DNA of 17,682 nucleotides from Alterirhizorhabdus sp964247265 (GTDB lineage Bacteria > Pseudomonadota > Alphaproteobacteria > Sphingomonadales > Sphingomonadaceae): NCBI GenBank assembly GCA_964247265.1, contig CAXTTS010000051.1, positions 1 through 17,682 on the forward strand, written 5' to 3'. Of the stretch, positions 6,247 through 12,701 are shown piece by piece. Under the pieces are notes generated by a model. That model ran no database searches, was not told where the DNA came from, and saw nothing but the letters and a program-made list of their open reading frames with translations. Both the position numbers and the translations under genes were made by a program. Within the stretch, counting starts at the first letter, position 1, and each line of letters opens with the position of its first letter.

Positions 6247-6258
6247 CCGACCCTCGTG
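6226..6258. terminator. 13-bp perfect hairpin over the lolD stop codon
   Basis: CACGAGGGTCGGC (6226-6238) and GCCGACCCTCGTG (6246-6258) are perfectly complementary with a 7-nt loop that includes part of the TAG stop. It lies between convergent genes and could end transcription from both sides. No T-run follows on either strand, so it may act as an mRNA-stabilising or Rho-assisted end instead of an intrinsic terminator. Confidence 0.5.
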
Positions 6259-6268
6259 GCAGGGTGCG

Positions 6269-6811
6269 TCAGCGGCAGCGCACGTCCTGGTTCTGCGCCG
6301 TCTGGTTCTGATCGACCGAGCGGCCGAGGAGCGCGCCCAACGCGCCGCCGATCAGTGTGCCGCCGGTGCGATGACGCCCGCCATCCAGCACGTTGCCGAG
6401 GATGCCGCCGCCCGCAGCACCGATGATGAGCCCGGTGGTGCCGTCGTTGCGCTTGCAATAATAGCGACCGTCCGAGCCGCGATAGACCTGATCGTTGGAC
6501 GACAAGGTACGTTCGCGAGCACGGGGATCGTCGCGATAATCGCGCGAGGCGTCATAGTCGGTGGCGAAGCGATCGTCGTCATAGCCGCCACCGGGCGGCG
6601 GCGGCGGGGCATAGGCGCCGGGGCCGGGGCCGCGATGGCCGCCACGGCTGTTATAATAGAGATCGCGCTCGCGATAATAGCGATCGGTTTCCGCCTGATA
6701 GCGGGCCTGCGCGGCGTCCCAGCGTTGCTGGGCGGGGCCGCTCTGCGCCAAAGCGGGTGCGGAAAGGGCCGGCAACGCCACCAGGGCGAGGGCCAAGAGC
6801 CGGGTCTTCAT
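6269..6811 (-). CDS. Secreted glycine-zipper (17 kDa surface-antigen-like) protein
   Basis: A 180-residue protein with a clear Sec signal peptide, MKTRLLALALVALPALSAPALAQ, and a probable cut after ALAQ at about residue 23. The mature part has a Tyr/Arg-rich helical stretch (QAETDRYYRERDLYY), a Gly/Pro-rich linker, and a C-terminal glycine-zipper region (GLIIGAAGGGILGN, then GGTLIGGALGALLG) like that of 17 kDa surface-antigen/2TM glycine-zipper proteins. Such proteins are usually periplasmic or outer-membrane associated; no lipobox Cys is present. GGAGAG lies 6 nt before ATG 6811 and 3 nt before an adjacent ATG at 6814, so 6811 is preferred. A small hairpin (6834-6849, CGCGAC/GTCGCG) lies just upstream of the ribosome site. 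Its function is unknown; an envelope-structural role is inference. Confidence 0.85.
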   Translation of the reverse strand: MKTRLLALALVALPALSAPALAQSGPAQQRWDAAQARYQAETDRYYRERDLYYNSRGGHRGPGPGAYAPPPPPGGGYDDDRFATDYDASRDYRDDPRARERTLSSNDQVYRGSDGRYYCKRNDGTTGLIIGAAGGGILGNVLDGGRHRTGGTLIGGALGALLGRSVDQNQTAQNQDVRCR

Positions 6812-6931
6812 CATAATCTCTCCACCATCGGCACGCGACAGGCGTCGCGGATGCACTCGCTAGATCGGGCCTGACGGCTTAACGGGCGATGAGCGCGGTG
6901 GGGATGGCGCGCTTGTAATCTTGTGGCGGGT

Positions 6932-7381
6932 TCAGCCGCGCCGGGGCCAGAAGGTGGTGGCGACGAACGACAGCACCGCATCGCCATCCTGATTGAACGT
7001 AGTGGTGCGCGAGGTGACGACACCACGATCGGCGCGGCTGGCCAGCGCCCGCATGGCGAGGATCTCGGTCTCGACGGATAGCGTATCGCCCGGAAATACC
7101 GGCTTGAGGAAGCGCAGCTCGTCGATCGCCGGCGAGCCGAGCGAGGTCCCGCCCCGCGTCAGCCAATGATCCACCGTCATCCGCATCGTCATGCCCGCGG
7201 TGTGCCAGCCGCTCGCGGCGAGGCGACCGAAGATCGGATTGGCGGCCGCCGCCTCGTCGTTGAGATGGAAGGGCTGGGGATCGTAGGCGTTGGCGAAGGC
7301 CAGCACCTCCTCCCGCGTGACGGCATAGGCGCCGAAACGCGCGGTATCGCCGACGGCCAGATCATCGAACCAGAGGGGCAT
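6932..7381 (-). CDS. MaoC-like hot-dog-fold enoyl-CoA hydratase family protein
   Basis: A 149-residue single hot-dog-domain protein. The hydratase-2 motif is visible as AYDPQPFHLNDEAA, with Asp34 and His39 in the positions of the catalytic pair of (R)-specific enoyl-CoA hydratases, followed by GRLAASGWHTAGMTMRM (52-68). The second half (LRFLKPVFPGDTLSVETEI) is typical of MaoC-like proteins. The probable activity is hydration of an enoyl-CoA in the cytoplasm; the substrate cannot be read from sequence. It begins 11 bp after ychF on the same strand, with GAGGG of the ribosome site overlapping the ychF stop codon region, so the two are co-transcribed. There is no obvious functional link to ychF. 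Confidence 0.9.
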   Translation of the reverse strand: MPLWFDDLAVGDTARFGAYAVTREEVLAFANAYDPQPFHLNDEAAAANPIFGRLAASGWHTAGMTMRMTVDHWLTRGGTSLGSPAIDELRFLKPVFPGDTLSVETEILAMRALASRADRGVVTSRTTTFNQDGDAVLSFVATTFWPRRG

Positions 7382-7392
7382 GGCTTCAGCCC

Positions 7393-8493
7393 TCAGACGT
7401 TGAAGCGGAACAGCATGATGTCGCCATCCTGCGTGACATAATCCTTGCCTTCAGAGCGCAGCTTGCCCGCCTCTCGCGCGCCCGCCTCGCCCTTGTAGGC
7501 GACGTAATCGGGGTAGGCGATCGTCTCGGCGCGGATGAAGCCGCGTTCGAAATCGGTGTGGATCACGCCTGCCGCCTGCGGTGCCTTTGATCCGCGATCC
7601 ACCGTCCAGGCGCGCGTCTCCTTGGGGCCGGCGGTGAAGAAGGTGATGAGATCGAGCAGTTCGTAGCCGGCCCGGATCACGCGGGCGAGGCCGGTTTCGG
7701 CCAGGCCCAGATCGGACAGGAACTCCGCGCGGTCGGCGGCGTCGAGCGTGACGATCTCCGCCTCGATCGCGGCGGAGACGACGACCGCCTTGGCATTTTC
7801 CGCCGCCGCTTTCTCGAACACGCGGGCGGACAGGGCATTGCCATTGGCGGCCGATCCCTCGTCGACGTTGCAGACGTAGAGCACCGGCTTGGCGGTGAGC
7901 AGTTGCGCCTGGCTGAAGATGCGTTCCTCATCCTCGTCGGCCGGCCGGGTCAGGCGGGCGGGCTGCCCCTCGCGCAGCAGCGCCAGCGCCTTGCCGAGCA
8001 CGGCGGCGGCGGCCTTGGCCTCCTTGTCGCCCTGAGCGGCCTTCTTCTGGAAGGCGGGTACGCGCTTTTCGAGCGAATCGAGATCGGCGAGCATAAGCTC
8101 GGTCTCCACCGTCTCGGCATCGGCGATCGGATCGACCTTGTTCTCGACATGGGTCACGTCGCCGCCCTCGAAGCAGCGCAGGACGTGGACGATCGCATCC
8201 ACCTCGCGGATGTTGGCGAGGAACTGGTTGCCGAGGCCCTCGCCCTTGGAGGCGCCGCGCACCAGCCCGGCGATGTCGACGAAGGCGAGCTGCGTCTCGA
8301 TGATCTTGGCGCTGTTCGCGACCTTGGCGATCTCGCCGAGGCGGGGATCGGGCACCGCGACCTGGCCGACATTCGGCTCGATCGTGCAGAACGGATAGTT
8401 CGCCGCCTGCGCCGCCGCCGTCTCCGTCAGCGCGTTGAACAGGGTGGACTTGCCGACGTTCGGCAGCCCGACGATACCGCAGCGGAAACCCAT
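7393..8493 (-). CDS. ychF: Redox-regulated ATPase YchF (Obg-like)
   Basis: YchF (OLA1) is a universally conserved P-loop protein of the Obg family that prefers ATP, binds ribosomes and is linked to stress responses. The 366-residue protein has the usual length. It shows G1 GLPNVGKST (9-17), G3 DIAGLVRGASKGEGLGN (73-89), the unusual G4 NVDE (209-212) that accounts for ATP preference, a coiled-coil insertion (about 130-200), and the C-terminal TGS domain (about 280-366) ending GDIMLFRFNV. In many bacteria ychF follows pth; here pth lies about 3 kb away in another unit, and ychF is followed by the MaoC-like gene. Its upstream region is shared with a divergent 56-residue gene and holds a 7-bp inverted repeat at 8518-8537. 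Confidence 0.97.
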   Translation of the reverse strand: MGFRCGIVGLPNVGKSTLFNALTETAAAQAANYPFCTIEPNVGQVAVPDPRLGEIAKVANSAKIIETQLAFVDIAGLVRGASKGEGLGNQFLANIREVDAIVHVLRCFEGGDVTHVENKVDPIADAETVETELMLADLDSLEKRVPAFQKKAAQGDKEAKAAAAVLGKALALLREGQPARLTRPADEDEERIFSQAQLLTAKPVLYVCNVDEGSAANGNALSARVFEKAAAENAKAVVVSAAIEAEIVTLDAADRAEFLSDLGLAETGLARVIRAGYELLDLITFFTAGPKETRAWTVDRGSKAPQAAGVIHTDFERGFIRAETIAYPDYVAYKGEAGAREAGKLRSEGKDYVTQDGDIMLFRFNV

Positions 8494-8517
8494 GACGCTA
8501 ATCCCGTGGTCGCAATG

Positions 8518-8537
8518 ATCGGCCCCGATAGGCCGAT
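8518..8537. promoter_or_regulatory. Inverted repeat in the ychF divergent intergenic region
   Basis: ATCGGCC (8518-8524) and GGCCGAT (8531-8537) form a perfect 7-bp dyad with a 6-nt centre, 25 bp upstream of the ychF start. It could be an operator or a hairpin in the ychF leader. No matching promoter boxes are convincing. Confidence 0.3.
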
Positions 8538-8580
8538 TGCGGTTGCGATGCCAGCGGTAGGCACCGATGGCGTTCCCTTG

Positions 8581-8600
8581 CGCCTCTCGGCTGAGAGGCG
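8581..8600 (+). promoter_or_regulatory. Compact hairpin just before the 56-residue gene
   Basis: CGCCTCTC (8581-8588) and GAGAGGCG (8593-8600) form a perfect 8-bp stem with a 4-nt loop. It ends 7 nt before the ribosome site of the small gene, so it would lie in the mRNA leader next to the translation start. Confidence 0.4.
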
Positions 8601-8618
8601 TGAAACCGAGGAGACGAT

Positions 8619-8789
8619 ATGGCCGATCTGTATCTGAAGGCGCTGGAATCGGAACGGACGAAGCTATGGGCGGAGGCGCGGCTGAAAGGCCTGCCGCACG
8701 ATACCCCGCAGCGCCAGCGCATCCGCGAACTGGACGAGCAGATCCGCGCCCACAAGGAGAAGAAAGGTGGCGGCATCAAGGCGCAATAG
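8619..8789 (+). CDS. Small charged helical protein, 56 residues, unknown function
   Basis: ATG at 8619 and TAG at 8787-8789 frame a 56-residue protein beginning MADLYLKALESERTKLWAEA and ending KEKKGGGIKAQ. GAGGAG at 8608-8613 lies 5 nt before the ATG, an excellent ribosome site. The sequence is dominated by Lys, Arg, Glu, Gln and Leu with a heptad-like pattern (LKALESERTKLW, RIRELDEQIRAHKEK) and a short break at GLPHDTP, suggesting a helical hairpin or short coiled coil. There is no membrane segment or signal. I do not recognise a family. It is transcribed divergently from ychF; the next gene on the same strand is the glycosyltransferase 88 bp later, possibly with its own promoter. Confidence 0.75.
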   Translation: MADLYLKALESERTKLWAEARLKGLPHDTPQRQRIRELDEQIRAHKEKKGGGIKAQ

Positions 8790-8847
8790 CCGGCCGGATC
8801 GCACCAGATCGAAGCCATCTCGATGCCGCTGGCCTGCTACCTCTCGC

Positions 8848-8853
8848 TATGAT
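8848..8853 (+). promoter_or_regulatory. Possible -10 box before the glycosyltransferase gene
   Basis: TATGAT at 8848-8853 matches the sigma-70 -10 consensus at 5 of 6 positions. No good -35 is found at 16-18 nt. If real, transcription would start near 8860, which would exclude a translation start at 8767 and favour 8878 (or a leaderless start at 8860). Confidence 0.25.
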
Positions 8854-8877
8854 GCCGCGATGCAGCGCAAAGCAACG

Positions 8878-10053
8878 ATGACAAGCGAGCAAGGCCGTCT
8901 GGTGATCTTCGTCAACGGCGATTTCACCCGGCCGGAGAGCGGATCGCACATCCGGTTCGCCGACTTCATCGCTTTTGCAGCGGGCCGCTTCGCCGATGTG
9001 GCCGTATATTCCTATTTCGAGCATGATGTGGCGCCGTGGACCGACGCGGCCCGGGAGCGGTTCTCCCACCAATTTCCGGGCGTGCCCCTGATCCTTGAGC
9101 ATGCCGGCCGAGGCGTGCGCCTGGCGAAGCGGTTGAAGAATTTGGCGCTGATGGCGGTTCCCGGCGCCGCGAGACGGATCGCGGCGCTATCGGTGCCGGG
9201 CGCGACGCCGCGGCTGCGCGCGCTGACGGCTGACCCGAACACGCGCTTCCTCGTCAACTTCACCGATGGGCTGACCGAGCTGAACGGCATACCCCTGGCG
9301 CGTGCGGTTGTGGACACGATCGACATCAAGTTCGTCCGCTATGCCAAGCTTCGCGGGCTTTCGCTGTTCGGCCGCAACGCGGTGATGGGGATGCGATCGG
9401 GACTGGGCCTGCTCTCCGCGGTGGCGGGAGTGATCGCCATCTCGAACGCGGAAGCAGAGGTCTTCCATATCCTGCTGCCGGATACGGCGACATTCTACGT
9501 GCCGCGCTTTTCTTCGCCGGCGATCGCGGTGGATCGCGGGGTGCCGCGCACGATCGACATTCTCTTCGTTGGATCGCTGAACCGCTACAATGTCGAGGGG
9601 TTGAGCGCCTACCTCTCCGCCCATCGCGACTGGTTGGCGCGTTACGCGATCAGCGTGGCCGGCCATGTGTGCCGTGCGCCCGAGTTGCAGGCGCTGGCGG
9701 CGGCGATGCCGAACCTGACGCTGCTCGGCTTCGTCGAGGAACTGGGTGGGCTCTATGCCACAGCGCGGCTGGTGATCTCTCCGGTGGAGGGCACGGGCCT
9801 GAACATCAAGGTGATGGAGGCGCTGACCTATGGCAAGCCGGTGCTGGGATCGCGCCATTCGCTCGCCGCGCTGCCGGCCGGGGCGGAAGGATGCGCGTTC
9901 CCGTTGACCCGCGATCGCCTGGAACGGATGATCGCGGACGCCCTTATGCGAGACGAGGCGGAACTGGCGGCGCTCCGTTACAGCCGGGACATGGTGCATA
10001 TGGGCGACCTGGCGGCGCTGACCGCGCTGCTGGATCGCCTCAGCGATAGTTGA
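8878..10053 (+). CDS. Glycosyltransferase, GT4-like (GT-B fold)
   Basis: A 391-residue glycosyltransferase from ATG 8878. The C-terminal GT-B domain starts near 226 (IDILFVGSLNRYN) and contains GTGLNIKVMEALTYGKPVL (305-323), the nucleotide-sugar-binding segment of GT4-type retaining enzymes, with Glu314 as the conserved acidic residue. The N-terminal acceptor domain begins GRLVIFVNGDF and is more divergent. It probably transfers a sugar from an NDP-sugar to a polysaccharide, lipid or protein; the acceptor cannot be inferred. ATGs at 8767 and 8860 are in frame, but 8767 overlaps the 56-residue gene and gives an Arg-rich unconserved N-terminus. None of the starts has a strong ribosome site. There is no sugar-biosynthesis cluster around it. 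Its last 14 bp overlap the 3' end of the convergent oxygenase gene. Confidence 0.85.
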   Translation: MTSEQGRLVIFVNGDFTRPESGSHIRFADFIAFAAGRFADVAVYSYFEHDVAPWTDAARERFSHQFPGVPLILEHAGRGVRLAKRLKNLALMAVPGAARRIAALSVPGATPRLRALTADPNTRFLVNFTDGLTELNGIPLARAVVDTIDIKFVRYAKLRGLSLFGRNAVMGMRSGLGLLSAVAGVIAISNAEAEVFHILLPDTATFYVPRFSSPAIAVDRGVPRTIDILFVGSLNRYNVEGLSAYLSAHRDWLARYAISVAGHVCRAPELQALAAAMPNLTLLGFVEELGGLYATARLVISPVEGTGLNIKVMEALTYGKPVLGSRHSLAALPAGAEGCAFPLTRDRLERMIADALMRDEAELAALRYSRDMVHMGDLAALTALLDRLSDS

Positions 10054-10642
10054 AGCTGACGCTGATCCGCTCCGCCTTGCCGGTGCCGGCGATCACCTCG
10101 TGGCGCAACCAGCTTTCCCAGAGCAGTACGGTGCCGGGCAAAGGAGCGATGCGGACGAAGCGTTCGAGTTCCGGCGGTGCATCGCGGGCGAGGGTGGGGG
10201 CGGCCATCATCAGCGGCAGGCGCGGATCCTCCAGCCGCAGCGCGCCGGCGCCATCGGGTGTGCTGACGTAGAAGGTGCCCGAGACGATGCTGTGCGGGTG
10301 AATGTGGCCGCCATGCGCGCCGCCGGGTTTCAGCAGGTTCACCCACAGGCTGTCCAGCTTCAGCCGCCGACCGCCGAGATCGAAGGCGCAATCCCGGGCG
10401 AACGCGGCGAGGTGCGGGGCGAGGCGGCGGACGAGTTCGGCAAAGCGCGGGTCACGCTGCGGCAGGTCGGCGAGCGAGGCGTAGCTGGTGTAGCCGCGAT
10501 AGCCATGCTCCTTCGACCAGGCGCGACCGGCGCGATCCTCGGCGGCGATCGCGCGGCAGGCCTGCTCCAGTTCGGCAAGGAAGGCGGGATCGTCGATCCG
10601 ATCCTCATGGAGGCGGGTAACGAACAGGGAGCGGCTGGGCAT
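10040..10642 (-). CDS. Putative 2-oxoglutarate-Fe(II) oxygenase
   Basis: A 200-residue protein resembling the small 2OG-Fe(II) oxygenase family known as TIGR02466. The double-stranded beta-helix core is seen as LDSLWVNLLKPGGAHGGHIH, then PHSIVSGTFYVSTPDG (116-131), followed by LLWESWLRHEV with the distal His181 and a 2-oxoglutarate-binding Arg192 in ERISVSFNYR. Candidate proximal iron ligands are His113, His115 and His117; a canonical HxD is not evident. The substrate is unknown; relatives hydroxylate amino-acid side chains or small molecules. ATG 10642 is chosen because GGAGAG lies 5 nt upstream; the frame runs on to 10750 but that part is Pro/Arg-rich and unconserved. Its 3' end overlaps that of the glycosyltransferase. 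Confidence 0.85.
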   Translation of the reverse strand: MPSRSLFVTRLHEDRIDDPAFLAELEQACRAIAAEDRAGRAWSKEHGYRGYTSYASLADLPQRDPRFAELVRRLAPHLAAFARDCAFDLGGRRLKLDSLWVNLLKPGGAHGGHIHPHSIVSGTFYVSTPDGAGALRLEDPRLPLMMAAPTLARDAPPELERFVRIAPLPGTVLLWESWLRHEVIAGTGKAERISVSFNYR

Positions 10643-10713
10643 CGAATCTCTCCGGCGGTCGGGCGGCGATAGAGGGCAGAGCGGCGGAGTGCCAGCGGGG
10701 CGGGACGGGTAGT

Positions 10714-10738
10714 GGAACGGCGGCGGACGGGCTTCGTT
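10714..10738 (+). promoter_or_regulatory. EcfG (general stress sigma factor) promoter candidate
   Basis: GGAAC at 10714-10718, a 16-nt spacer, and CGTT at 10735-10738 match the alphaproteobacterial EcfG consensus (GGAAC, 16-17 nt, cGTT) exactly. CGTT ends 29 bp before the ATG of the 61-residue gene, so a transcript starting near 10745 would carry its ribosome site. It lies in the divergent gap between the oxygenase gene and this small gene and points only to the latter. Confidence 0.65.
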
Positions 10739-10767
10739 ATTCCCCATCATCGCCGAGGAGAGACGAC

Positions 10768-10953
10768 ATGACGACGCAGCCAGGTGGCGACACCGACAAG
10801 ATTGCCGAGGAAACCACGCCGCTCACCCCCGAGGAGGTCGCCCGCCGGCGTGCCCGCGAACTCGCCAACGATGGCGGCGATGCCAGCCACATGGGCGGTT
10901 CCGGCGCGCAGGGCGGTCAGGTCGATTTCGGGATGCCCAAGAACTTCAGCTGA
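10768..10953 (+). CDS. Small hydrophilic protein, 61 residues, probably stress-induced
   Basis: A 61-residue protein starting MTTQPGGDTDKIAEETT and ending GGQVDFGMPKNFS. It is acidic and hydrophilic, without membrane segment or signal. A charged central helix (TPEEVARRRARELAND) is followed by a Gly-rich segment (GGSGAQGGQ). GAGGAG at 10755-10760, 7 nt before the ATG, is a strong ribosome site. I do not recognise a named family; small disordered hydrophilic proteins of this kind are common in alphaproteobacterial general-stress regulons. The EcfG-type promoter just upstream supports that inference. The stop codon overlaps a 12-bp palindrome, GATCGGCCGATC (10952-10963), and the gene is convergent with the VOC gene 24 bp away. 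Confidence 0.8.
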   Translation: MTTQPGGDTDKIAEETTPLTPEEVARRRARELANDGGDASHMGGSGAQGGQVDFGMPKNFS

Positions 10954-10977
10954 TCGGCCGATCCGGCAGGCCGCCGC

Positions 10978-11346
10978 TTATTCCATCCGCCAGGGTGGAA
11001 AGCGGCGGTTTTCGCCGGCATGATAGAGGCATATCTCGTTGCCGGCAGGGTCGAACAAGCGAGCCTCGCGCCATAGCCAGCTTTCATCGCGCGGATTTTG
11101 CGCGATCTCTACATCCCGCGCCTTCAGAGCTGCGACGGTGGCATCCACGTCATCGCACTCGAAATAGATCAGCGTCGTGGAAGTGACGACTTCGACGGCG
11201 TGGATCGAAAGCGTCTCTCCGGTCTGCGTTTCGAAGCGGGCATAACGCGGCGGGGCATCGACGATCTGGCGCAGCCCCAGCGCGCGGTAGAAGGCGCAGG
11301 ACGCGGTATAGTCGGTGCAGCCGAGCGTGACCTGGTTCAGCCTCAT
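10978..11346 (-). CDS. VOC family (glyoxalase/bleomycin-resistance-like) protein
   Basis: A 122-residue protein with the vicinal-oxygen-chelate fold: MRLNQVTLGCTDYTASCAFYRALGLRQ forms the first beta-alpha-beta unit and LIYFECDDVDATVAALKARDVE with ARLFDPAGNEICLYHAG the second, with Glu in the usual metal-ligand place (GNEICLY). A protein of this size would work as a dimer. The reaction is unknown; family members include glyoxalases, dioxygenases and antibiotic-binding proteins. Its ATG overlaps the stop codon of pth in an ATGA (11343-11346), which implies translational coupling and membership of the rplY-pth unit. It is the last gene of that unit. Confidence 0.9.
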   Translation of the reverse strand: MRLNQVTLGCTDYTASCAFYRALGLRQIVDAPPRYARFETQTGETLSIHAVEVVTSTTLIYFECDDVDATVAALKARDVEIAQNPRDESWLWREARLFDPAGNEICLYHAGENRRFPPWRME

Positions 11347-11912
11347 GGCTGCTGCCGCAACGCGACATCGTTCATGAAGCGCGCATCGTCGCCCTCGGCC
11401 AGCAACGGCGCCTCGGCGGCGATCGCGCCGAGCATGTCGGCAAGCGGCTCCATCTCCGCCTTGGCATAGTTGCCGAGGACGTGCGGCGTCACCCGATCCT
11501 TGTGGCCGGGATGGCCGATGCCGAGCCGCACCCGCCGGTAGGGGTTGCCGACATGCGCTTCGGTGGAGCGCAGGCCGTTATGCCCCGCCGTGCCGCCGCC
11601 GGTCTTCACCTTCACCTTGAACGGGGCAAGATCGAGTTCATCATGGAAGGCGGTGACGTCGCCGACCGCACTCTTGTAGAAACGCAGCGCATCGCCGACG
11701 GCGCGGCCGCTTTCGTTCATGAAGGTGGCGGGTTTCAGCAGCAGAATGCGCTGCGATCCGATGCGACCCATTGCGGACCAGCCCTGAAACGCCTTCTTCC
11801 ACGGATCGAAGCGGTGGACCTCGGCAATGGCGTCCACCGCCATGAAGCCGACATTGTGCCGGTTGAGCGCATATTGCGCGCCGGGATTACCGAGGCCGAC
11901 CCAGATCTGCAT
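11343..11912 (-). CDS. pth: Peptidyl-tRNA hydrolase
   Basis: Pth cleaves peptidyl-tRNAs released from stalled ribosomes, recycling tRNA in the cytoplasm. The 189-residue protein has the usual length and motifs: VGLGNPGAQYALNRHNVGF (5-23) with catalytic His19, KPATFMNESG with Asn66, HDELDL with Asp91, and GGGTAGHNGLRS with Asn112, matching the active site of the E. coli enzyme. The gene follows rplY, with 51 bp between them including a 9-bp hairpin, a common arrangement in Proteobacteria. No strong ribosome site is seen before ATG 11912. It is coupled to the downstream VOC gene by an ATGA overlap. Confidence 0.97.
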   Translation of the reverse strand: MQIWVGLGNPGAQYALNRHNVGFMAVDAIAEVHRFDPWKKAFQGWSAMGRIGSQRILLLKPATFMNESGRAVGDALRFYKSAVGDVTAFHDELDLAPFKVKVKTGGGTAGHNGLRSTEAHVGNPYRRVRLGIGHPGHKDRVTPHVLGNYAKAEMEPLADMLGAIAAEAPLLAEGDDARFMNDVALRQQP

Positions 11913-11929
11913 GTTCGACTTGGCCGTAT

Positions 11930-11953
11930 CCGCCCCGGCGCGAACCGGGGCGG
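11930..11953 (-). terminator. Hairpin between rplY and pth
   Basis: CCGCCCCGG (11930-11938) and CCGGGGCGG (11945-11953) form a perfect 9-bp stem with a 6-nt loop, 10 nt after the rplY stop. No T-run follows on the minus strand, so it probably attenuates or stabilises the message between a highly expressed ribosomal-protein gene and pth; a full stop of transcription is less likely. Confidence 0.4.
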
Positions 11954-11963
11954 AGGCGGCTCA

Positions 11964-12590
11964 TCAGCTCGCGGCGGCGGCGTCGGCCGCGGCATCCTCG
12001 GCCGCGTCGGCGGCGCTGAGCATCGACGACGGGGCGACGATCGTGGCGATCGTGGCTTCCGCATCCGAGCTGGCGGCGCTGGCACCGGCCGGCAGGGTGA
12101 CGCTGGAGAGGTGGATCGTCGCGCCGACATCGAGGCCGGCAAGCGAGATCTCGATCTGGTCGGGGATCTCGGCGGCGTCGACGATCAGCTCCAGCTCATG
12201 CTGGACAATGTTGAGCACGGCGCCGCGCTTGATGCCGGGCGAGGCTTCCTCGTCGGTGAAGACGACGGGCACGTTGACGTGCACCTTCGTATGCTCGCCG
12301 ATGCGCAGGAAATCGACATGCAGCGGGCGATCGGTTACCGGGTGGAACTGGACGTCCTTCGGCAGGGTCCGCAGCGACTGGCCGCCGGCGTCGATCATCA
12401 CGACGCTGTTCATGAAATGCCCGGTGTTGAGCATCTTCATCAGCAGCTTCTCCTCGACGTGGATCGAGAGGGCTTCCTGCTTGTTGCCGTAGATCACGGC
12501 GGGGACGCGGCCTTCACGACGCATGGCACGGGAGGCTCCCTTGCCTGCCCGTTCGCGCGTCTCAGCCGACAAGGTGAGCACTTCGCTCAT
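11964..12590 (-). CDS. rplY: Large-subunit ribosomal protein L25 (CTC/TL5 form)
   Basis: L25 binds 5S rRNA in the large subunit. The 208-residue protein is the long, two-domain form. The N-terminal 5S-binding domain (about 1-92) starts MSEVLTLSAETRERAGKGAS and includes RREGRVPAVIYG and HPVTDRPLHVDFLRI; the C-terminal beta domain (about 98-180) includes NVPVVFTDEEASPGIKRG and PDQIEISLAGLDVGATIHL. An Ala/Asp-rich low-complexity tail of about 30 residues ends in two consecutive TGA stops. GGAGA lies 6 nt before ATG 12590. The leader holds a 9-bp inverted repeat and a possible promoter. It heads the rplY-pth-VOC unit. Confidence 0.96.
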   Translation of the reverse strand: MSEVLTLSAETRERAGKGASRAMRREGRVPAVIYGNKQEALSIHVEEKLLMKMLNTGHFMNSVVMIDAGGQSLRTLPKDVQFHPVTDRPLHVDFLRIGEHTKVHVNVPVVFTDEEASPGIKRGAVLNIVQHELELIVDAAEIPDQIEISLAGLDVGATIHLSSVTLPAGASAASSDAEATIATIVAPSSMLSAADAAEDAAADAAAAS

Positions 12591-12622
12591 ATCATGTCTC
12601 CAGTATCGCTTGGTTGAAACAG

Positions 12623-12654
12623 CGCGCGCCGCCTCCAGGGATGACCGGCGCGCG
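12623..12654 (-). promoter_or_regulatory. Inverted repeat in the rplY leader
   Basis: CGCGCGCCG (12623-12631) and CGGCGCGCG (12646-12654) form a perfect 9-bp inverted repeat with a 14-nt loop, in the rplY leader between the promoter candidate and the ribosome site. It could be a regulatory stem; autogenous control of rplY has been reported in enterobacteria. Confidence 0.4.
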
Positions 12655-12662
12655 AGCGGCGG

Positions 12663-12691
12663 CCACTAGGCGAATGGGCCGCGAGAGTCAA
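12663..12691 (-). promoter_or_regulatory. Promoter candidate for rplY
   Basis: On the minus strand TTGACT (12691-12686) is followed after 17 nt by TAGTGG (12668-12663). The -35 is good and the -10 is poor. It lies in the gap between the TraB/GumN stop and rplY, where a promoter for this unit is expected. Confidence 0.3.
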
Positions 12692-12701
12692 AGCGTGGAG
12701 G

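Noticed and set aside
8767..8877. Longer N-terminus for the glycosyltransferase
   Set aside because: It would overlap the 56-residue gene and adds an Arg/Ser-rich stretch that does not resemble the family N-terminus.
10643..10750. Longer N-terminus for the 2OG oxygenase
   Set aside because: The extension is Pro/Arg-rich, covers the EcfG-type promoter of the divergent gene, and the internal ATG 10642 has a good ribosome site.
10952..10963. 12-bp palindrome GATCGGCCGATC at the end of the 61-residue gene
   Set aside because: It has no loop and could not form a good RNA hairpin alone; GATCGGCC-type words are frequent in this GC-rich DNA.
11481..12617. A 378-codon plus-strand frame over pth and rplY
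   Set aside because: Antisense shadow, with Gly/Arg/His/Asp-rich composition; pth and rplY are unambiguous on the other strand.
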